This document shows positions 11,695 through 22,717 of a stretch of 64,000 bases of DNA, one piece after another. Position 1 is the first letter of the stretch. Every line of letters starts with the position of its first letter. The DNA is from Micrasema longulum (Eukaryota; Arthropoda; Insecta; Trichoptera; Brachycentridae): positions 62,001-126,000 of the forward strand of contig JAGVSM010004234.1 in assembly GCA_022494885.1 (NCBI GenBank), in the 5' to 3' direction. The notes beneath the pieces were generated by a model. It worked only from the letters and a program-made list of their open reading frames with translations. It searched no databases and was not told where the DNA came from. A program made the translations under genes and the position numbers.

Positions 11695-12115
11695 CGGATT
11701 GAGTGTTTTGTGTTTTAATAAATCGGGTGTTCTCAGTCGACGTCTGAGATCGCCTAATACCTTTTATCTTCCAACTTTTACAAACAATATCGCATATTTC
11801 AACCCTCTTTCAAGAATGTTAAGTAAGAATGTTAAGAATGTTTATATTCCAGTTTACAGGACCAACCTGTCGAAAGTCATGCCTGTTGGAAGAGTTACAG
11901 CTATGCTGAACAACATCGCTCTGTATGTATCTAATCCATGTATCTGAAGGACTTTTACGGAACAAGATGCTCCTACTACTTTGGCAAAAGTATCTTTTAT
12001 GTATTTTTTCATTTTATAATATTATACATATGTACGTATGTACGTCTTGACTTTAACTTTGTAATGTACGTGTTATTTTTTTGAATAAATAAATTGAGTT
12101 GAATAACAATTTAGT
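11695..12115 (+). mobile_element. LINE 3' end (family sharing 55950-56610)
   Basis: The plus frame near 11800-11946 reads VYRTNLSKVMPVGRVTAMLN, matching IYRINLPMVMLVGRATALLN at 56360-56430. The shared 3' UTR continues with TACGTATGTACGTC-type text and ends in AATAAATAAATTGAGTTGAATA. It is a truncated ORF2 C-terminus with decayed frame. Confidence 0.8.
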
Positions 12116-12184
12116 TCTATCTTAGAGGAAAAAAGTACATGTTTACATTTATCATGATAGAGAAAATTTATAATTAAAAACAAA

Positions 12185-12330
12185 TTGTTGCTGTGTATTT
12201 ATTTATTTATTCATTCAAAATTACACATTTATTTAAATATAAGTGAACTTATTAAGACTTTTTAGGCTATACCCGTGTCAAGCCATAATAAATAACAATA
12301 AAATATACATAGTGAAATTGATAAGATTCA
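12185..12330 (-). repeat. Minus-oriented retroelement 3' end, related to 42285-42420
   Basis: Begins with TATTTATTTATTTATTC, which reads as an A-rich tail on the minus strand. It contains GGCTATACCCGTGTCAAGCC, comparable to GGCATAACCCATGTCGAGGC at about 42353. No coding sequence is visible. Confidence 0.45.
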
Positions 12331-13344
12331 AATATACTGACATTTACATGTTTGCATCACTGCAATATAATAAAAATCCAGAATAAAAGGTATAAGTAAT
12401 AAATAACGAAATTCCAAAGAATAAAATTTAAAAAAGATAATCAGACATAAATTATAAATTATACAAATTTATATTCATACATAATCAAATATACCAAAAA
12501 AACAGTATAATTGAAACCAACAAAATAAAAGTCTAATAGTAAAATATAGTAGTAATGAAAAAAAACAAAGTGATAGTATCATTGAAATCAATAGAAAAAC
12601 AATAAATATATAAAAACATAATTGAACTAATAATTGATATATGGTTTCTATAAACTCTCTATACACTGTAGTAAGAAATAGGAGTAATAAATAATATGCC
12701 GAATAAGATTGAGTGCTAAATTAAATAATACAAAAATTCATTTTTTTTAAAAAATACATAATGAACAAAACATAATGAAAAAAAATATCAAAATACACAA
12801 AAAGCAAATAAATGTCAATTAAAAAAAAAAACATTTTTATCTTTTCACGACTCGTTTAAAATATTTAATACCGTATTTGTGAATAAATAGTATTTATTTT
12901 TATTACTTCTAACTGTCTTCTTTATTAAAATGTATTTTATTAAACTACAAACTTATCATATTTAATGTATGAAACATGGTATTTTTATAATTGAGAATAT
13001 ATATAATGAAGAACGGTATCAGTGCCTATTTATAAATTTGATGTATTTTATATATCTTTGTTGAACTCCCAAATGAAATAAATAAAGAAAAAGTAATAAC
13101 TAAGGCTTCATAATAATATTTGTAAGTATGTAGTTTGTACACTAATAAATCGATTTGTTAAGTAAACCACAAATACAAATCGATATTATAAAGTAAGGTT
13201 ATTTTTAAATCAGATTAATGGTTGACTAAGCCTAGTACGTATGAGTGGTCGTCAAAAAACAAATACTTTGATACCATTGACGTATAATAAATGTCACGTT
13301 ATTCCTTTACAAAACGCATGTTTTTTAAATAAATATTGCAATCA
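12331..13344. other. AT-rich stretch without recognised gene
   Basis: About 1 kb, nearly 80% A+T by eye. A 63-codon minus-strand frame at 12475-12666 is a chance, Phe/Leu/Ile-rich frame. Confidence 0.6.
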
Positions 13345-13960
13345 TATATATTTTATTTTATTTTATTTGGGAAATCAACAGTTCTACATACATATTTTTA
13401 GCAAACAAACATATATAGTGTATAAACTCAGAACTAATAACAGATTTCTACAAAGTATACAAAGTTAGTAAAGAAAATATATTACATATCAAATAAATAC
13501 ATACAATTTATACATGTAAAAATGGTATTTTCATGTACTCAAAAATCAAAGATTTTTTAAATATTTATTTTAAGAACATTAAGTTACTGTAAATTGGGCG
13601 GGATAAGGACAAGAATGCTTGAAGAGACGATAAGGGGGGGAGGGGAGATGTACATATTTATTATTATAATGTCTACTAAGTTACATATTACATTTTTGGT
13701 GTAAATTTTAAATCTGACAGAGTGATGTTTGTGTAATCTATATTTTTAAATTTTGTATTTTACATTGAAAAAGTCCTACGAAAAAAAGAATTTTTGACAT
13801 ATGATGTTTTACTTATTGGTACATGAAACTGGTGGTACCGTCTACAATTCCTGGCTGGCACATGTATTGTTATTAAAGCAAGCAGCTCTGTACAGTCAAC
13901 CATTTCTGTATAGTAAATCACCATATACCTATATTTAAAAAATATGAGAAGGGAATGCAA
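13345..13960 (-). mobile_element. Jockey/CR1-like LINE 3' end, second minus-strand copy
   Basis: Closely matches 628-1200: the same TAAAA tail, the same 3' UTR, and an ORF2 C-terminus reading MVDCTELLALITIHVPARN and FHVPISKTSYV. Similarity to the LINE ends near 13910, just beyond the TEMVDCTEL stretch, where the copy is truncated. A premature stop and a poly-G expansion (about 13634) distinguish it from the first copy. Confidence 0.85.
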
Positions 13961-14017
13961 AGAAGGCTACAAATCGAAATACCATATATTACGCGCTTGT
14001 AATGTTTCCTGTAGCCT

Positions 14018-14245
14018 TATGGTGCATAGGGCATTGCATAAGTAAACCAATCTTATCAAATTATAATATTTTTTATTACACGAAAGTAAGAGGATCAGTT
14101 TTACGCTTCAGGTACCAGTCCATGGACTGTGAAATATTCTGGTGTGAAAACACCCTTCTAAATAAATCAATTATGTCGGGAATCAAACCCGAGATCTCTT
14201 GCATGGTAGGCAAACGTTCTGACCATTACACTACGAGGCCGATGT
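14018..14245 (-). mobile_element. SINE S1 copy with well-preserved tRNA-like head
   Basis: On the minus strand the head starts near 14243 with CGGCCTCGTAGTGTAATGG, continues to the B box GGTTTGATTCCCGAC, then a body containing the shared CCATGGACTGGTACCTG phrase, and ends at CCCTATGCACCATAAG. Only the part from head to tail is kept; the region upstream of the head seen in other copies is missing. Confidence 0.8.
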
Positions 14246-14504
14246 ATTACAAATTATACATGATCTCTCATTATATTTGTAAAAAACTTTAACTGGATGC
14301 ATTTTGTTGTTTTTTCTAAATAAAAATAAAAAATACTTTATTGTTCGATACCAACAGTAACAAGTGTGTATTTTCTCAAATATCGCCATATTTTTATATG
14401 ATTCATAAAAACGCACTGTTTTTTATGCTTTTTTTATTTAGTATGCCCAAACGTTTGTAGACAGGCTGAAATTCCTCTCTAGGGAGTTATTTGGATCTAA
14501 ATTT

Positions 14505-14690
14505 GTTGCAACAAAAAGGGAAAACACTTGAGAAGGGAATATCAAAGTCTCGACATTTACTTGTTTTAGTGGCTACTTCACACTGCGTAACTTTCACCAT
14601 TCTGCCTATGTTTGGATGAATCTCACCCACGCGATGAAGCTCTCAGCTCTTTTACTTCACAAAAGTCAACAGATAAAAGAGTTGTTAGTC
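14505..14690. repeat. Family B copy with internal inversion
   Basis: Positions 14505-14632 are family B in reverse orientation (TTGTTGCAACAAAAAGGG to TTTGGATGAAT). Positions 14636-14690 are the family start in forward orientation (CTCTCAGCTCTTTTACTTCA). The two parts meet head to head, as expected for an inverted-junction insertion such as twin priming, or for a foldback rearrangement. Confidence 0.7.
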
Positions 14691-14734
14691 AACACATAAT
14701 ATATTTTTTATATTTGATTTAATTCCTGTATTGG

Positions 14735-14950
14735 AAGTTCAATGCCATGGGAAATTGGATACTTGCGGTAAAAGTTAAAGCATTCAATCGTACGGCAAAG
14801 TTTCTCTAAAAGGTGTGAAAAAATTTATAAAAAATATTTAAATAAAAATAAACTACTTCAAATGACCTCATGAGTTCTTCTAAATCAAATGATGATTGAG
14901 TGTTGTGATAGATTTCCGATTTTCAGGAAACCAACCCACTAATTAGTACA
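14735..14950 (+). repeat. Family C repeat, partial
   Basis: Starts with TGCCATGGGAAATTGGATAC and runs through AAAGTTTCTCTAAAAG, CTTCAAATGACCTCATGAGTTC (decayed CRE arm) and TGTTGTGATAGATTTCCGAT. It lacks the distal arm. Confidence 0.75.
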
Positions 14951-15269
14951 GCAGACACAATGGCATGTGCATTGTGCTTCAGCTTTTAACGGTAAGCAAC
15001 ATGCGTACCATAGGCAAAAGAGATGATATACTTACACACAATGGCGGATTTGCCCTTAAACCTAGTAGGCCCAGGCCTAGGGCAGCCAAACGTGGTAAAA
15101 AAATACATAAAATACAGTCGTGCGTAATACAAGTGAATAGATACAGCAAAAGGATGGTAGGGAAAACCTCAAAATCACGTTCTTTTGGTGAAAATTGACG
15201 GAAAAACTCTAAAAATGACGGGACGCTTAGAAAGAACTTTATGATAAATTTTATTTTATTACTAAAAGA

Positions 15270-15356
15270 ACGTCAGAAGTCGACGCCACGTCACGTCACG
15301 TCACGTCAGACGTCAGTCGACGTCACGTCAGACGTCAGTCGACGTCACGTCAGAAG
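15270..15356. repeat. Tandem ACGTC minisatellite with a larger repeating unit
   Basis: First a run of ACGTC units (GTCACGTCACGTCACGTCA), then a longer unit of the form GTCGACGTCACGTCAGACGTCA repeated about twice. It creates many ACGTCA half-sites of the CREB/ATF type and several GTCGAC palindromes. It lies directly next to the hAT-like coding remnant. Confidence 0.85.
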
Positions 15357-15624
15357 TTGAAGAAATAGCCAAAACATTACCAATGATTTATTATAATGAC
15401 ATAGAAGACAATTTTCCAGAAAATGTCTCCATTTTCGTGCTTACTGCAGTTTAAAAAATGAGGATAGACAGAGAACTGTCAGTTTTTTGGAATGGCTGCT
15501 AGCTGAAGGTTTTCAAACTATTTATCCAAACGTGGATATTGCTCACCGAATGTGTGTGTGTACTTCTGCCAGGAACTGTTTTGGAGAAAGACCATTTTCT
15601 TCTTTGCGACGAGTTTTTTGATTT

Positions 15625-15845
15625 TTTTATTTATTTTTTTTTGTTTTTTTTACGATATACATAAGAGGTAAAACAGAGTATTCAAAAAATAAAGGATAAT
15701 TATATGGCAATGAAATACATATTAATAGTAAAAATAGTAAACAAAAAAATTTCTCAAAGGCATGGCCTGTTTGTGGGTATACAACCAAATGTTAATGAGT
15801 TTTTGCTCCTATAATAAATAGACAGATAAAATATTTTAAAATTAG
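15625..15845 (-). mobile_element. Family F repeat inserted in the hAT remnant
   Basis: Matches 27715-27930: TTTATTT...TTTTTTTACGATATACATAAGAGGTAAAACAG, CAATGAAATACATATTAA, CATGGCCTGTTTGTGG. The left end is a T-run, which reads as a 3' poly(A) tail on the minus strand. It interrupts the transposase reading frame. Confidence 0.7.
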
Positions 15846-15895
15846 TTAAAACTATTTACGCACAACATCATTGTTCTCGTGAGAGCAAAGGTTAA

Positions 15896-15919
15896 ATGAT
15901 CTAGCTAAAGCTAGATCAT
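15896..15919. other. Perfect 11-bp inverted repeat with 2-base loop
   Basis: ATGATCTAGCT and AGCTAGATCAT separated by AA. It lies in the hAT remnant and has no known function here. Confidence 0.9.
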
Positions 15920-16049
15920 AAAGATAAACTCAACATAGAAGCGGATTGTGTAAGGAAATTGGATTGCGAAGATATAATTAATGATTTAATGACTCCAATA
16001 AAACCCAATTCAAGCAAAAAATGCTCAAGCGAGCATGAATTTTGTATGA

Positions 16050-16745
16050 GTTTTTGAAATGGTACGCTTAACAATCGTCTGTATACATCTACTGATCGAT
16101 TACAAAGCCGGCTCTTTTAACGTCTCGATACATACACTCGGAAAAATAGTAAAACAGATGGAAAAAATATAACTAAATTATTTTTTTAGAGTGGTAACTT
16201 TCTAACGCCTAGATACCCTTATCTGATAATTGGACAGAATCTAGCGACATTATTTTCACACCTAGGCGTTCGTTTCATTAAAGTGACAGTTATGTCGGAA
16301 TTTAATTTGACTTCAAAATTAATTTATTTCTCTCTCATAGGCTTTTAAGAAAAAAAGTGTCAACCTCAAAACGATTAAAAATGTTAATAAATCATAATTA
16401 AAGGAAAAATTATTTGGTGGAACAAAATTTTTGACACTTTTAATGCGTAGATAAACGTATTGAGGGATTCTAGACCCGTCAGTATAAACCGATGTACTAA
16501 CATCAAAACTTGATGGTGAGGGTATCGGTAGTGTACCTTTTTAGTCGGTCAGGAGACTTTTATCTTCAACTATGACGTCATACTGAAGCTGTGTCATTTT
16601 AAAGCCTAGATATTGTGTACCGTAACGTGCGCTTCCCCTTGTTTCATATCGATGTACCAAAGCAAAACTTAAAGGGGGGGGGGGGAGGGTCGGTAGTATA
16701 TCTTTATAATCGCTGGAGGAAATTTATCGAAGCACAGTTTAAGCT
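16050..16745 (+). repeat. Family E element, copy 2, with two internal tandem units
   Basis: Positions 16050-16440 align with the reverse complement of 7550-7960. From about 16445 two diverged units of about 150-160 bases follow. Each has TAGAT..., TCGATGTAC or CCGATGTAC, AAAACTT, GGTCGGTAGT or ATCGGTAGT, then a TTTATC and (in the first) a GACGTCATACTGAAG element. The second unit carries a run of 12 G at about 16674. The same two-unit array is at 27330-27620 on the other strand. Confidence 0.65.
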
Positions 16746-17639
16746 GTTAGCCAGATGTTGGTTAATAAGCAGAGAATACCGGACTTACTTGAAGTGTACA
16801 ACAGACACTCTTATTGATCACCGCTTTTGTTATCTTTCTAACCATAAATTACCTTAAGGAATGCCCATTTTGTTAAGTACCTTATGTTTACTTTTTGTGA
16901 TGATGTATATTTACAATTGCCAAAATTATTACTTTGCTCGACGTATTTAATTAGTAATTTTTTGGTAAATTTTAAAAATCAATTTTAGCCGCTAGAATCT
17001 CATCTATGAGTGCAATTTGTAGCTGCAAGACGTTTGGTAATATAAGATTTCAGATTATGTCAATGAACCAACTAAATTACATAACCTCCTCACTAGCATT
17101 CCTCTAACATAAACGTCAACTGAGAAAAAATAGAGTCCAAATTTCTAACTGTCCATGCGCTCTATAGCGGCAGGATATGTCATTACCTCATTTTTTTCTG
17201 TAATTCTGTTAAAAAGAAACCAGTCACTTTATTCGTAAAATGTAAATGGGAGCTAGATTTTTAACCGTCCATGCATGCGCTCTGTAGCTGCAAGAAATGT
17301 CGCAATCTAGTTTATGTATGTTACTAAAATTTTATTGAATTGGAAACGGTGAACTGAATCCCAACCACTTATGCGCTCTGAAGCTACAAGACGTGTTGGG
17401 ATTTTTATAGTTTAGAGCTCTTTCCAATTGCCTTCACACTTGCGAATCATCAGCGAATCGTCAGTTCAGATCTCAACTGAAATTTCACTAATTTTGATTA
17501 TCATACCCTCAATTTTTAAATCAGAAAATATAGTATGTAACTTTAGCTTAGTTAGAATGTAAGTTTACGTATATAATTGTAAAGCGCCCTTGAGGTGATT
17601 TTTACAAAAGTGGCGCTATACAAATAAGCCTTTTTTTTT
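16746..17639. other. Region with repeated TAGCTGCAAGA-like phrases, no gene
   Basis: About 0.9 kb. The phrases GTAGCTGCAAGACGT, ATAGCGGCAGGATATGTC, GTAGCTGCAAGAAATGTC and GAAGCTACAAGACGTG recur at intervals of roughly 110-140 bases, each preceded by CATGCGCTCT or a similar phrase in three cases. This looks like a degenerate tandem repeat. No coding sequence is seen. Confidence 0.5.
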
Positions 17640-17825
17640 TTATTACAACTCACCGAAGAAAACTAGTGACGTCATGTGCGGAACAATGAAAAAATATCAA
17701 AAAATCGTAGCGATGATAATACCATGCATAAAAATACCATTTATGTCTTAGTTTGATATTCTATTAACAATCAAAAAACCACTGAACTTCCTCACGACAT
17801 TGTACTTTATTCGCTGCATTAATGT
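17640..17825 (+). repeat. Family C repeat, distal half
   Basis: Starts at ACTCACCGAAGAAAACTAGTGACGTCATG (the second CRE arm, quoted here only to mark its start), continues with CGTAGCGATGATAATACCATG and ends with CTGAACTTCCTCACGAC. The proximal half is absent. Confidence 0.75.
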
Positions 17826-18599
17826 GAAAAAAAAAATTCTTCAATTTAATAAATTAATACCTGAACCATAGAATTAAAAATAGTCCGGAAACCGCATACG
17901 CACATCAACAGAAGGAGACTCAACTCAAATGCAAACGAACAAACAAATGCTCAAAATAAAAAAGAGTAAGTTTACGTTTTGACCCATTAGTTTCTTTATA
18001 GACGTCGCTCAGTACGCGACAACAGTGATTTGAATTCCATTTTGCCGTGTTGTGTCCTTTTAAAGTGTAGAAATACTGCTAGGATCTCAAAGAAACAAGA
18101 AGCAATCACATTTCATGTATTATTAGCAAATGAATGTGTATATGACAAATGTATTACTTAAAAATTGAATTATTTTTCCATCTGTCAGATTGTCGAAGAA
18201 ACAAAATGGAAATTTCATTAGTTTTGAAGGGTAGTAAATTTGTTTACCCTACTTTGCTCATCTAATGAGAGAATTAATGAAAATTGGATCTCGGATTAAA
18301 CAATTCTTCAAAACATCAAATATTATTTGACATGATATAAAAATATCCGTTTAATGTAAAATAAAATTTGTTTTAATTTTAAGTTTAAAGTTCATTATTT
18401 CAATTTCTCTTATTAAATGACCCTTTACTTATCTACTCAAGTTGTGTTGTGTCAATTGATATTTCCGCGTGCACAATAAAATTTTAGAGAAATTAACAAA
18501 TTGCTTTTTTTTTACCTTGCATTTGTGTTATGATTTTTTCCCATCAAGCAACATTACGCTACGACCTCACGAATGCGCGCGGTGAAGTAGGGCATAGTG

Positions 18600-19050
18600 G
18601 GAAAATTATTGGACACAGTCCGATGTATTCAAATATGATTCTACGCTCCTTCTGGACTATTCTTAATTATATGACCTGAACTTTAAAAGAAAAATCACGA
18701 GAGTCCATTTTATGCCGTTTTGAAGATAAAAATGCAGAAATTTTCGCAATTAGATACTTTATACGTGAAAAAAAGTCCACTTTCGTGATAAAAATAACTT
18801 TTTAAGTTGCGATGAAATTCTGAAATCCACTTTTTGTTAATGCAAAAGACATCGGTAGCCAGATATATGCCATTTTAACATGTACCATTATATTTTAAAT
18901 AATCGTTTTTTATATCGAAAGTTTTTTATACATTAAAATTATCTCATTTCGTTAAAAAATTACGATGTTTTGGAAATCGCACAATCACAAAATCTTGTTT
19001 CCTGAACATTTTGTTCAATGTGACTCCTGTGGTTTATCCTCCTTAGAGGA
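18600..19050 (-). repeat. Family H repeat, copy 1
   Basis: Its reverse complement matches 30190-30570: ACATTGAAC.AAATGTTCAG, TTTTGTG.TTGTGCGATTT, GCAACTTAAAAA, AAAACGGC..AAAATGGACTC and GTGATTTTTCTTTTAA. A third, short piece is at 46045-46100. Non-coding. Confidence 0.7.
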
Positions 19051-19198
19051 CCCTAGTACAGACATCTATTTTGGCTTCCTTATTTTCTTTGGTACAATTT
19101 CAAATATTTAGAACACTGGAATGTTTAAAATAAAAATTCTGGTTTAAAAATCGGGGTTGAAATTTTTCATAACATAGATTATCTTACCTCTCCTATAT

Positions 19199-19275
19199 AT
19201 TTCCCGGTTGTGGTCCCCTGGGTAGTGTTGCGGACTCACGGATCAGAAGTCTGAAGTTCGAACCCCAGTCTATTC
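19199..19275 (+). mobile_element. tRNA-like SINE head, different from S1 and S2
   Basis: GGGTAGTGTTGCGGACTC resembles an A box region, and GAAGTTCGAACCCC a B box. The 3' arm does not pair with the 5' arm to make a complete acceptor stem, so I call it a SINE head or tRNA relic and not a functional tRNA. Confidence 0.5.
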
Positions 19276-19379
19276 GAACTTGATTTTCATTTTCTAACAG
19301 TGAGTTATTTGCAACTCGTTTAAAATGTCCACCAAAATTGATATATTTTGATGAATTAAAAGAAAGCTTTTTTCCATTT

Positions 19380-20640
19380 TTTAATATTTTTAAATCAATT
19401 GTGGAAATCCCATCACTCGATTGCGAGTGTATCTAAATCACTCAAAATAAAACATGATTTATTTAACAAAATCATTATCAGGCACATTGAAAGCATCCAC
19501 CACATACCCGAATCCGTTTTAAAGACTAAATATGTTTCTTCGGATTCACTCATACAGGCGAGCAATTTTTTTTTTTCATCACGAATTGATTATATTTCAT
19601 CCGTTACTAACCAAATTCAGTAAGGAAAAGTGCGAACAAATATTTACATTTACAACTTTTAATGCCCCTTTCACTGTCGCTCTAAAACCACCCCTCATCT
19701 ACGTCTACAAAGTAAAGACAAAGAGAATTATCAGGCACAGTGAAATATATATATATAGTCGTAATAAAACTTTCTTTTTTATACAATTTTTTCTCTGTTT
19801 TTGATGTGTTTATTATTATCTTTTTCTGAAATTAATTTATCAAATATTTTTGTGTACCAGATATGTTATTCTCTTATGTATACTTACTGTAAACTAATTT
19901 TTATTACTTTTTTTTTAACAACAATTTGTTAGTACCATTTTTTTTATATGTATAAGTATATGTAAATGTAGGTATTTTTTTATTTAAATTCTTTACAAGT
20001 TATTTACAATTTGCCTTTTAATTCAATTACTTTTCTTATATCCATTTTTTTTTCTTTTTTACTATTTAAAGTTTCCCTTTTTATTTTGCATAGCAGTGTG
20101 CTTTTTATTTTTCTACATGTATACAAAAAAGCGTTGTTTATCTTTTAAGCTATTACTTACTTTGTTTGTACTTAAATTATAAATAAATAAATAAAAAAAT
20201 AAAAAAATATATGTTTGTTTGGAGAACTAATTAGTAGTTCTGTGGTTGTGTTGTGTTCTGGGTATATGTTTTTTTAACACTCGGGCCAAAATCAATGTTC
20301 TCTTCAGATTGAAAATGAATATTTTTATCATTTTTTTACAATGGAAATAATTTTTTCGTTTTTTGGATAGGCGGGATTTATGAAATGAAACAAAGAAAAT
20401 ATTTTAATCACGATTTTTTAAATATTTTATTATCACTTTTTTTGTTTATCTTTTTTAATTGTTTTATATCTTACATTCTTCTCCTTATAGCGATCTTATC
20501 AGAACGGGCAAGTTTACAATGAAACTTAAATATTAGATACAGTTGTCTTGTTGTAGCACTCTAACAAGTTGGAGTTGTGAGATGATTATTATAGGTACAA
20601 TATTATCTAGGGCAAGTCCTAACTAGACATCCTTACTATC
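19380..20640. other. Probable plus-strand retroelement tail, then AT-rich sequence
   Basis: 19399-19620 holds a 74-codon open frame without a recognised motif. The following kilobase is T-rich and ends near 20185-20210 with ATAAATAAATAAAAAAATAA, which would fit the tail of a plus-strand LINE. I cannot assign a family. Confidence 0.3.
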
Positions 20641-21480
20641 GCAATCTCCAACTGAGGGTATTCAGGGGCTAACCACACCGAGCACACGCGGTCCGATGCG
20701 ACATGCGGCACGCGACACGCGACATCGGCTTGCGTCAACACTCAGAACGTTCTTGAAATAAATAAACATGAAAACAAAAATCATTTCAGAAGGGAACATT
20801 TTGTTGCGGAGCATAATATGGTCCGTGATAAGACAAATCAAAATGATTTTGCAAGGACAAAACATATTAAAATTAAAACATTTATATATTAAACAAAATT
20901 GGCAGATTCGATAATAAATATAGTTGATATAATAATTATTTAAAAATATACGTCTCAATAGATAGTTGAAGCGAGGAAGCAGCGCTCCGGTAACTCGGGG
21001 CCGAGTGACTCCGGACTGCGACATCTGACTACTTCACCCTCGCAGTCCGGAGTCAGCTCTCGTCTGATCGGGATAGGATTTGTAGGGTACACTAGGCACT
21101 GACAACCAGCGCGGTAGCGAATCTTACAAATTCAGTCCATGGTTGTATTCGCGCGATAGAGTCTTTTAATTGAGAGGTATATTTTACTACCTTGACTATG
21201 AAAAGAGTGAGCTTACCGAATTACAGAGATCATAACAATAAAATCATTCTAAGAAATGAGCAAACTTCAGACGACCCGCGGCCAAAGGGCCGGAGTCGGG
21301 CGCTTTTCCTCCTCCGCGCCCCCTCGAAGGTACCGAGTGCCGGACGCTGGGTACCGCCTACGGGTCCCCGGAAGGGGCGCACGAGACGACAGCGATAATA
21401 ATAACTTGATTTTCTTAACCTATTCACAATAAAATCACATTTCGGACAGATCGCCAACGGGCCCAGGCCGCGGCTCTCAC
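20641..21480. other. GC-rich segment downstream of TENT5 exon
   Basis: Patches at 20680-20735, 20980-21120 and 21275-21480 are far richer in G+C and CpG than their surroundings. They carry short motif repeats (GCGACACGCGACATCGG), a strong hairpin at 21007-21054 and several stops in all frames. No protein family is recognised. They could be part of a long 3' UTR of the minus-strand TENT5 transcript, or a non-coding exon or promoter of another gene. Confidence 0.4.
21007..21054. other. Perfect 15-bp stem hairpin
   Basis: GACTCCGGACTGCGA (21007-21021) and TCGCAGTCCGGAGTC (21040-21054) are exact reverse complements separated by 18 bases. The stem is GC-rich in an AT-rich region, so it would be stable as RNA from either strand. 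Confidence 0.9.
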
Positions 21481-22420
21481 CTCGGCCGAATAAATGCGAA
21501 GAAAATCCTTCACAACTTATAATTTAATATTCTCCGAAGGAAAGTTAGGTACCGAGTTAATATTTTTCGATGATTTCAAAAAGGAACGCGAGTTTATCCG
21601 TGGAAAATATGGATTTCAAAAATTAGGCTCGAAACCGCGCAAGGATGGTTATATTTCCGGGCTTCAGCGGTGGCGGCGCGCTGTGGCGGCGCACCCCGGG
21701 CGGGTGATAAGTAGGCTTGGAGACTCGAGAAAATATTATATATCTTAATATATCAATACTCGAGACACGACTACAAAAATTACCTAAGCAATTACGTCGG
21801 TTTAAGATCGGGCGAGGGTTGGAATTGCGATCCAACAATACAAACGTTAGTTGACGTCACCGGAAATGTCCCATTGCGTGTAGTTGGGTACCTACCAGAC
21901 TGACTAGGTTTTCCGCGATTTCGGAACAAAACAGAAAAATGAATATTTCTCAACCACTAAAGCGATTCGAGAGTATAAAAATAATATTACTGATGAGTTT
22001 CTTTTAGGCCTCAATTTCAAGCGATAATTTTATAATTATTATAACACACACTCTGATTGACGATACAAATATATTATTATTGACATTTACAATGAATAAA
22101 ACTTTTCATTAAAAATTAAATCACATCGAAACATACTTTTGTTTTCTATTAAAATCTACGAATATATTGTTATTTTCAACAATCAGTCGCCGCTCGAATA
22201 ATATCCACCCACGCATTATTGATTAGATTGACGATTGGGTGACGTAATCTGTCCGCAAAGGTACTCTCGATCAACGCGTCAATAGTCCGGGGCGAAGAGG
22301 ACAAAAAGGTAGAGTCTGGTTCCTCCGGAGGTCGGAGTGGGCTCTAGCGGAATGCATAATGTGTCCCGGGCAGTCTGACTGCGGGACGGTGGTCGGACAG
22401 TATGGCACAGTGACAGCCTT

Positions 22421-22453
22421 CGGACACCGGACACCGGACACCGAACACCGGAC
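22421..22453. repeat. Short ACACCGG heptamer array
   Basis: CGGACACCGGACACCGGACA and a slightly altered last unit: four to five 7-base units. It sits in a GC-rich patch (22260-22455) between the TENT5 stop codon and the GC-rich segment further left. Confidence 0.85.
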
Positions 22454-22717
22454 TTCACTATCGATACGAATAAACACACAAAAGGTAAACCTAATTTACC
22501 GGAAGAACATAAGTAATACATATCTACATTATAAACTTTAGTTGCTAACTAAATAATACGTAATATTTGCGTAGATCTTTTTTTGGTAATAATTTTTCGT
22601 AAGTAGATTTTTTAATATTTTTTTTATAGTTTTCTGTTTTTCCACCAAAGTTCAGCAATTTAGAGAGTCGGCCGTCGGACACTCGCGGAAGCGCGGGTGG
22701 CGGCGCGGTCTCCGTTC

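Larger units (their letters stand above)
15357..16070 (+). pseudogene. hAT-type transposase (ZMYM-like) C-terminal remnant, split by a repeat
   Basis: The plus frame at about 15498-15620 reads LAEGFQTIYPNVDIAHRMCV and then SARNCFGERPFSSLRRVF. This is the shape of the hAT dimerisation region, where ERxFSxLxxxK is the core motif. A stop and a block of family F follow. Coding text resumes at about 15845 (KTIYAQHH), crosses two stops, and ends with KLNIEADCVRKLDCEDIIND and a TGA near 16070, resembling the final helix of hAT transposases. Several stops and the inserted element make it non-functional. Family membership is inferred from motifs. The upstream CCTAGTAGGCCCAGGCCTAGGGC text near 15060-15085 may belong to the same element. 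Confidence 0.65.
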
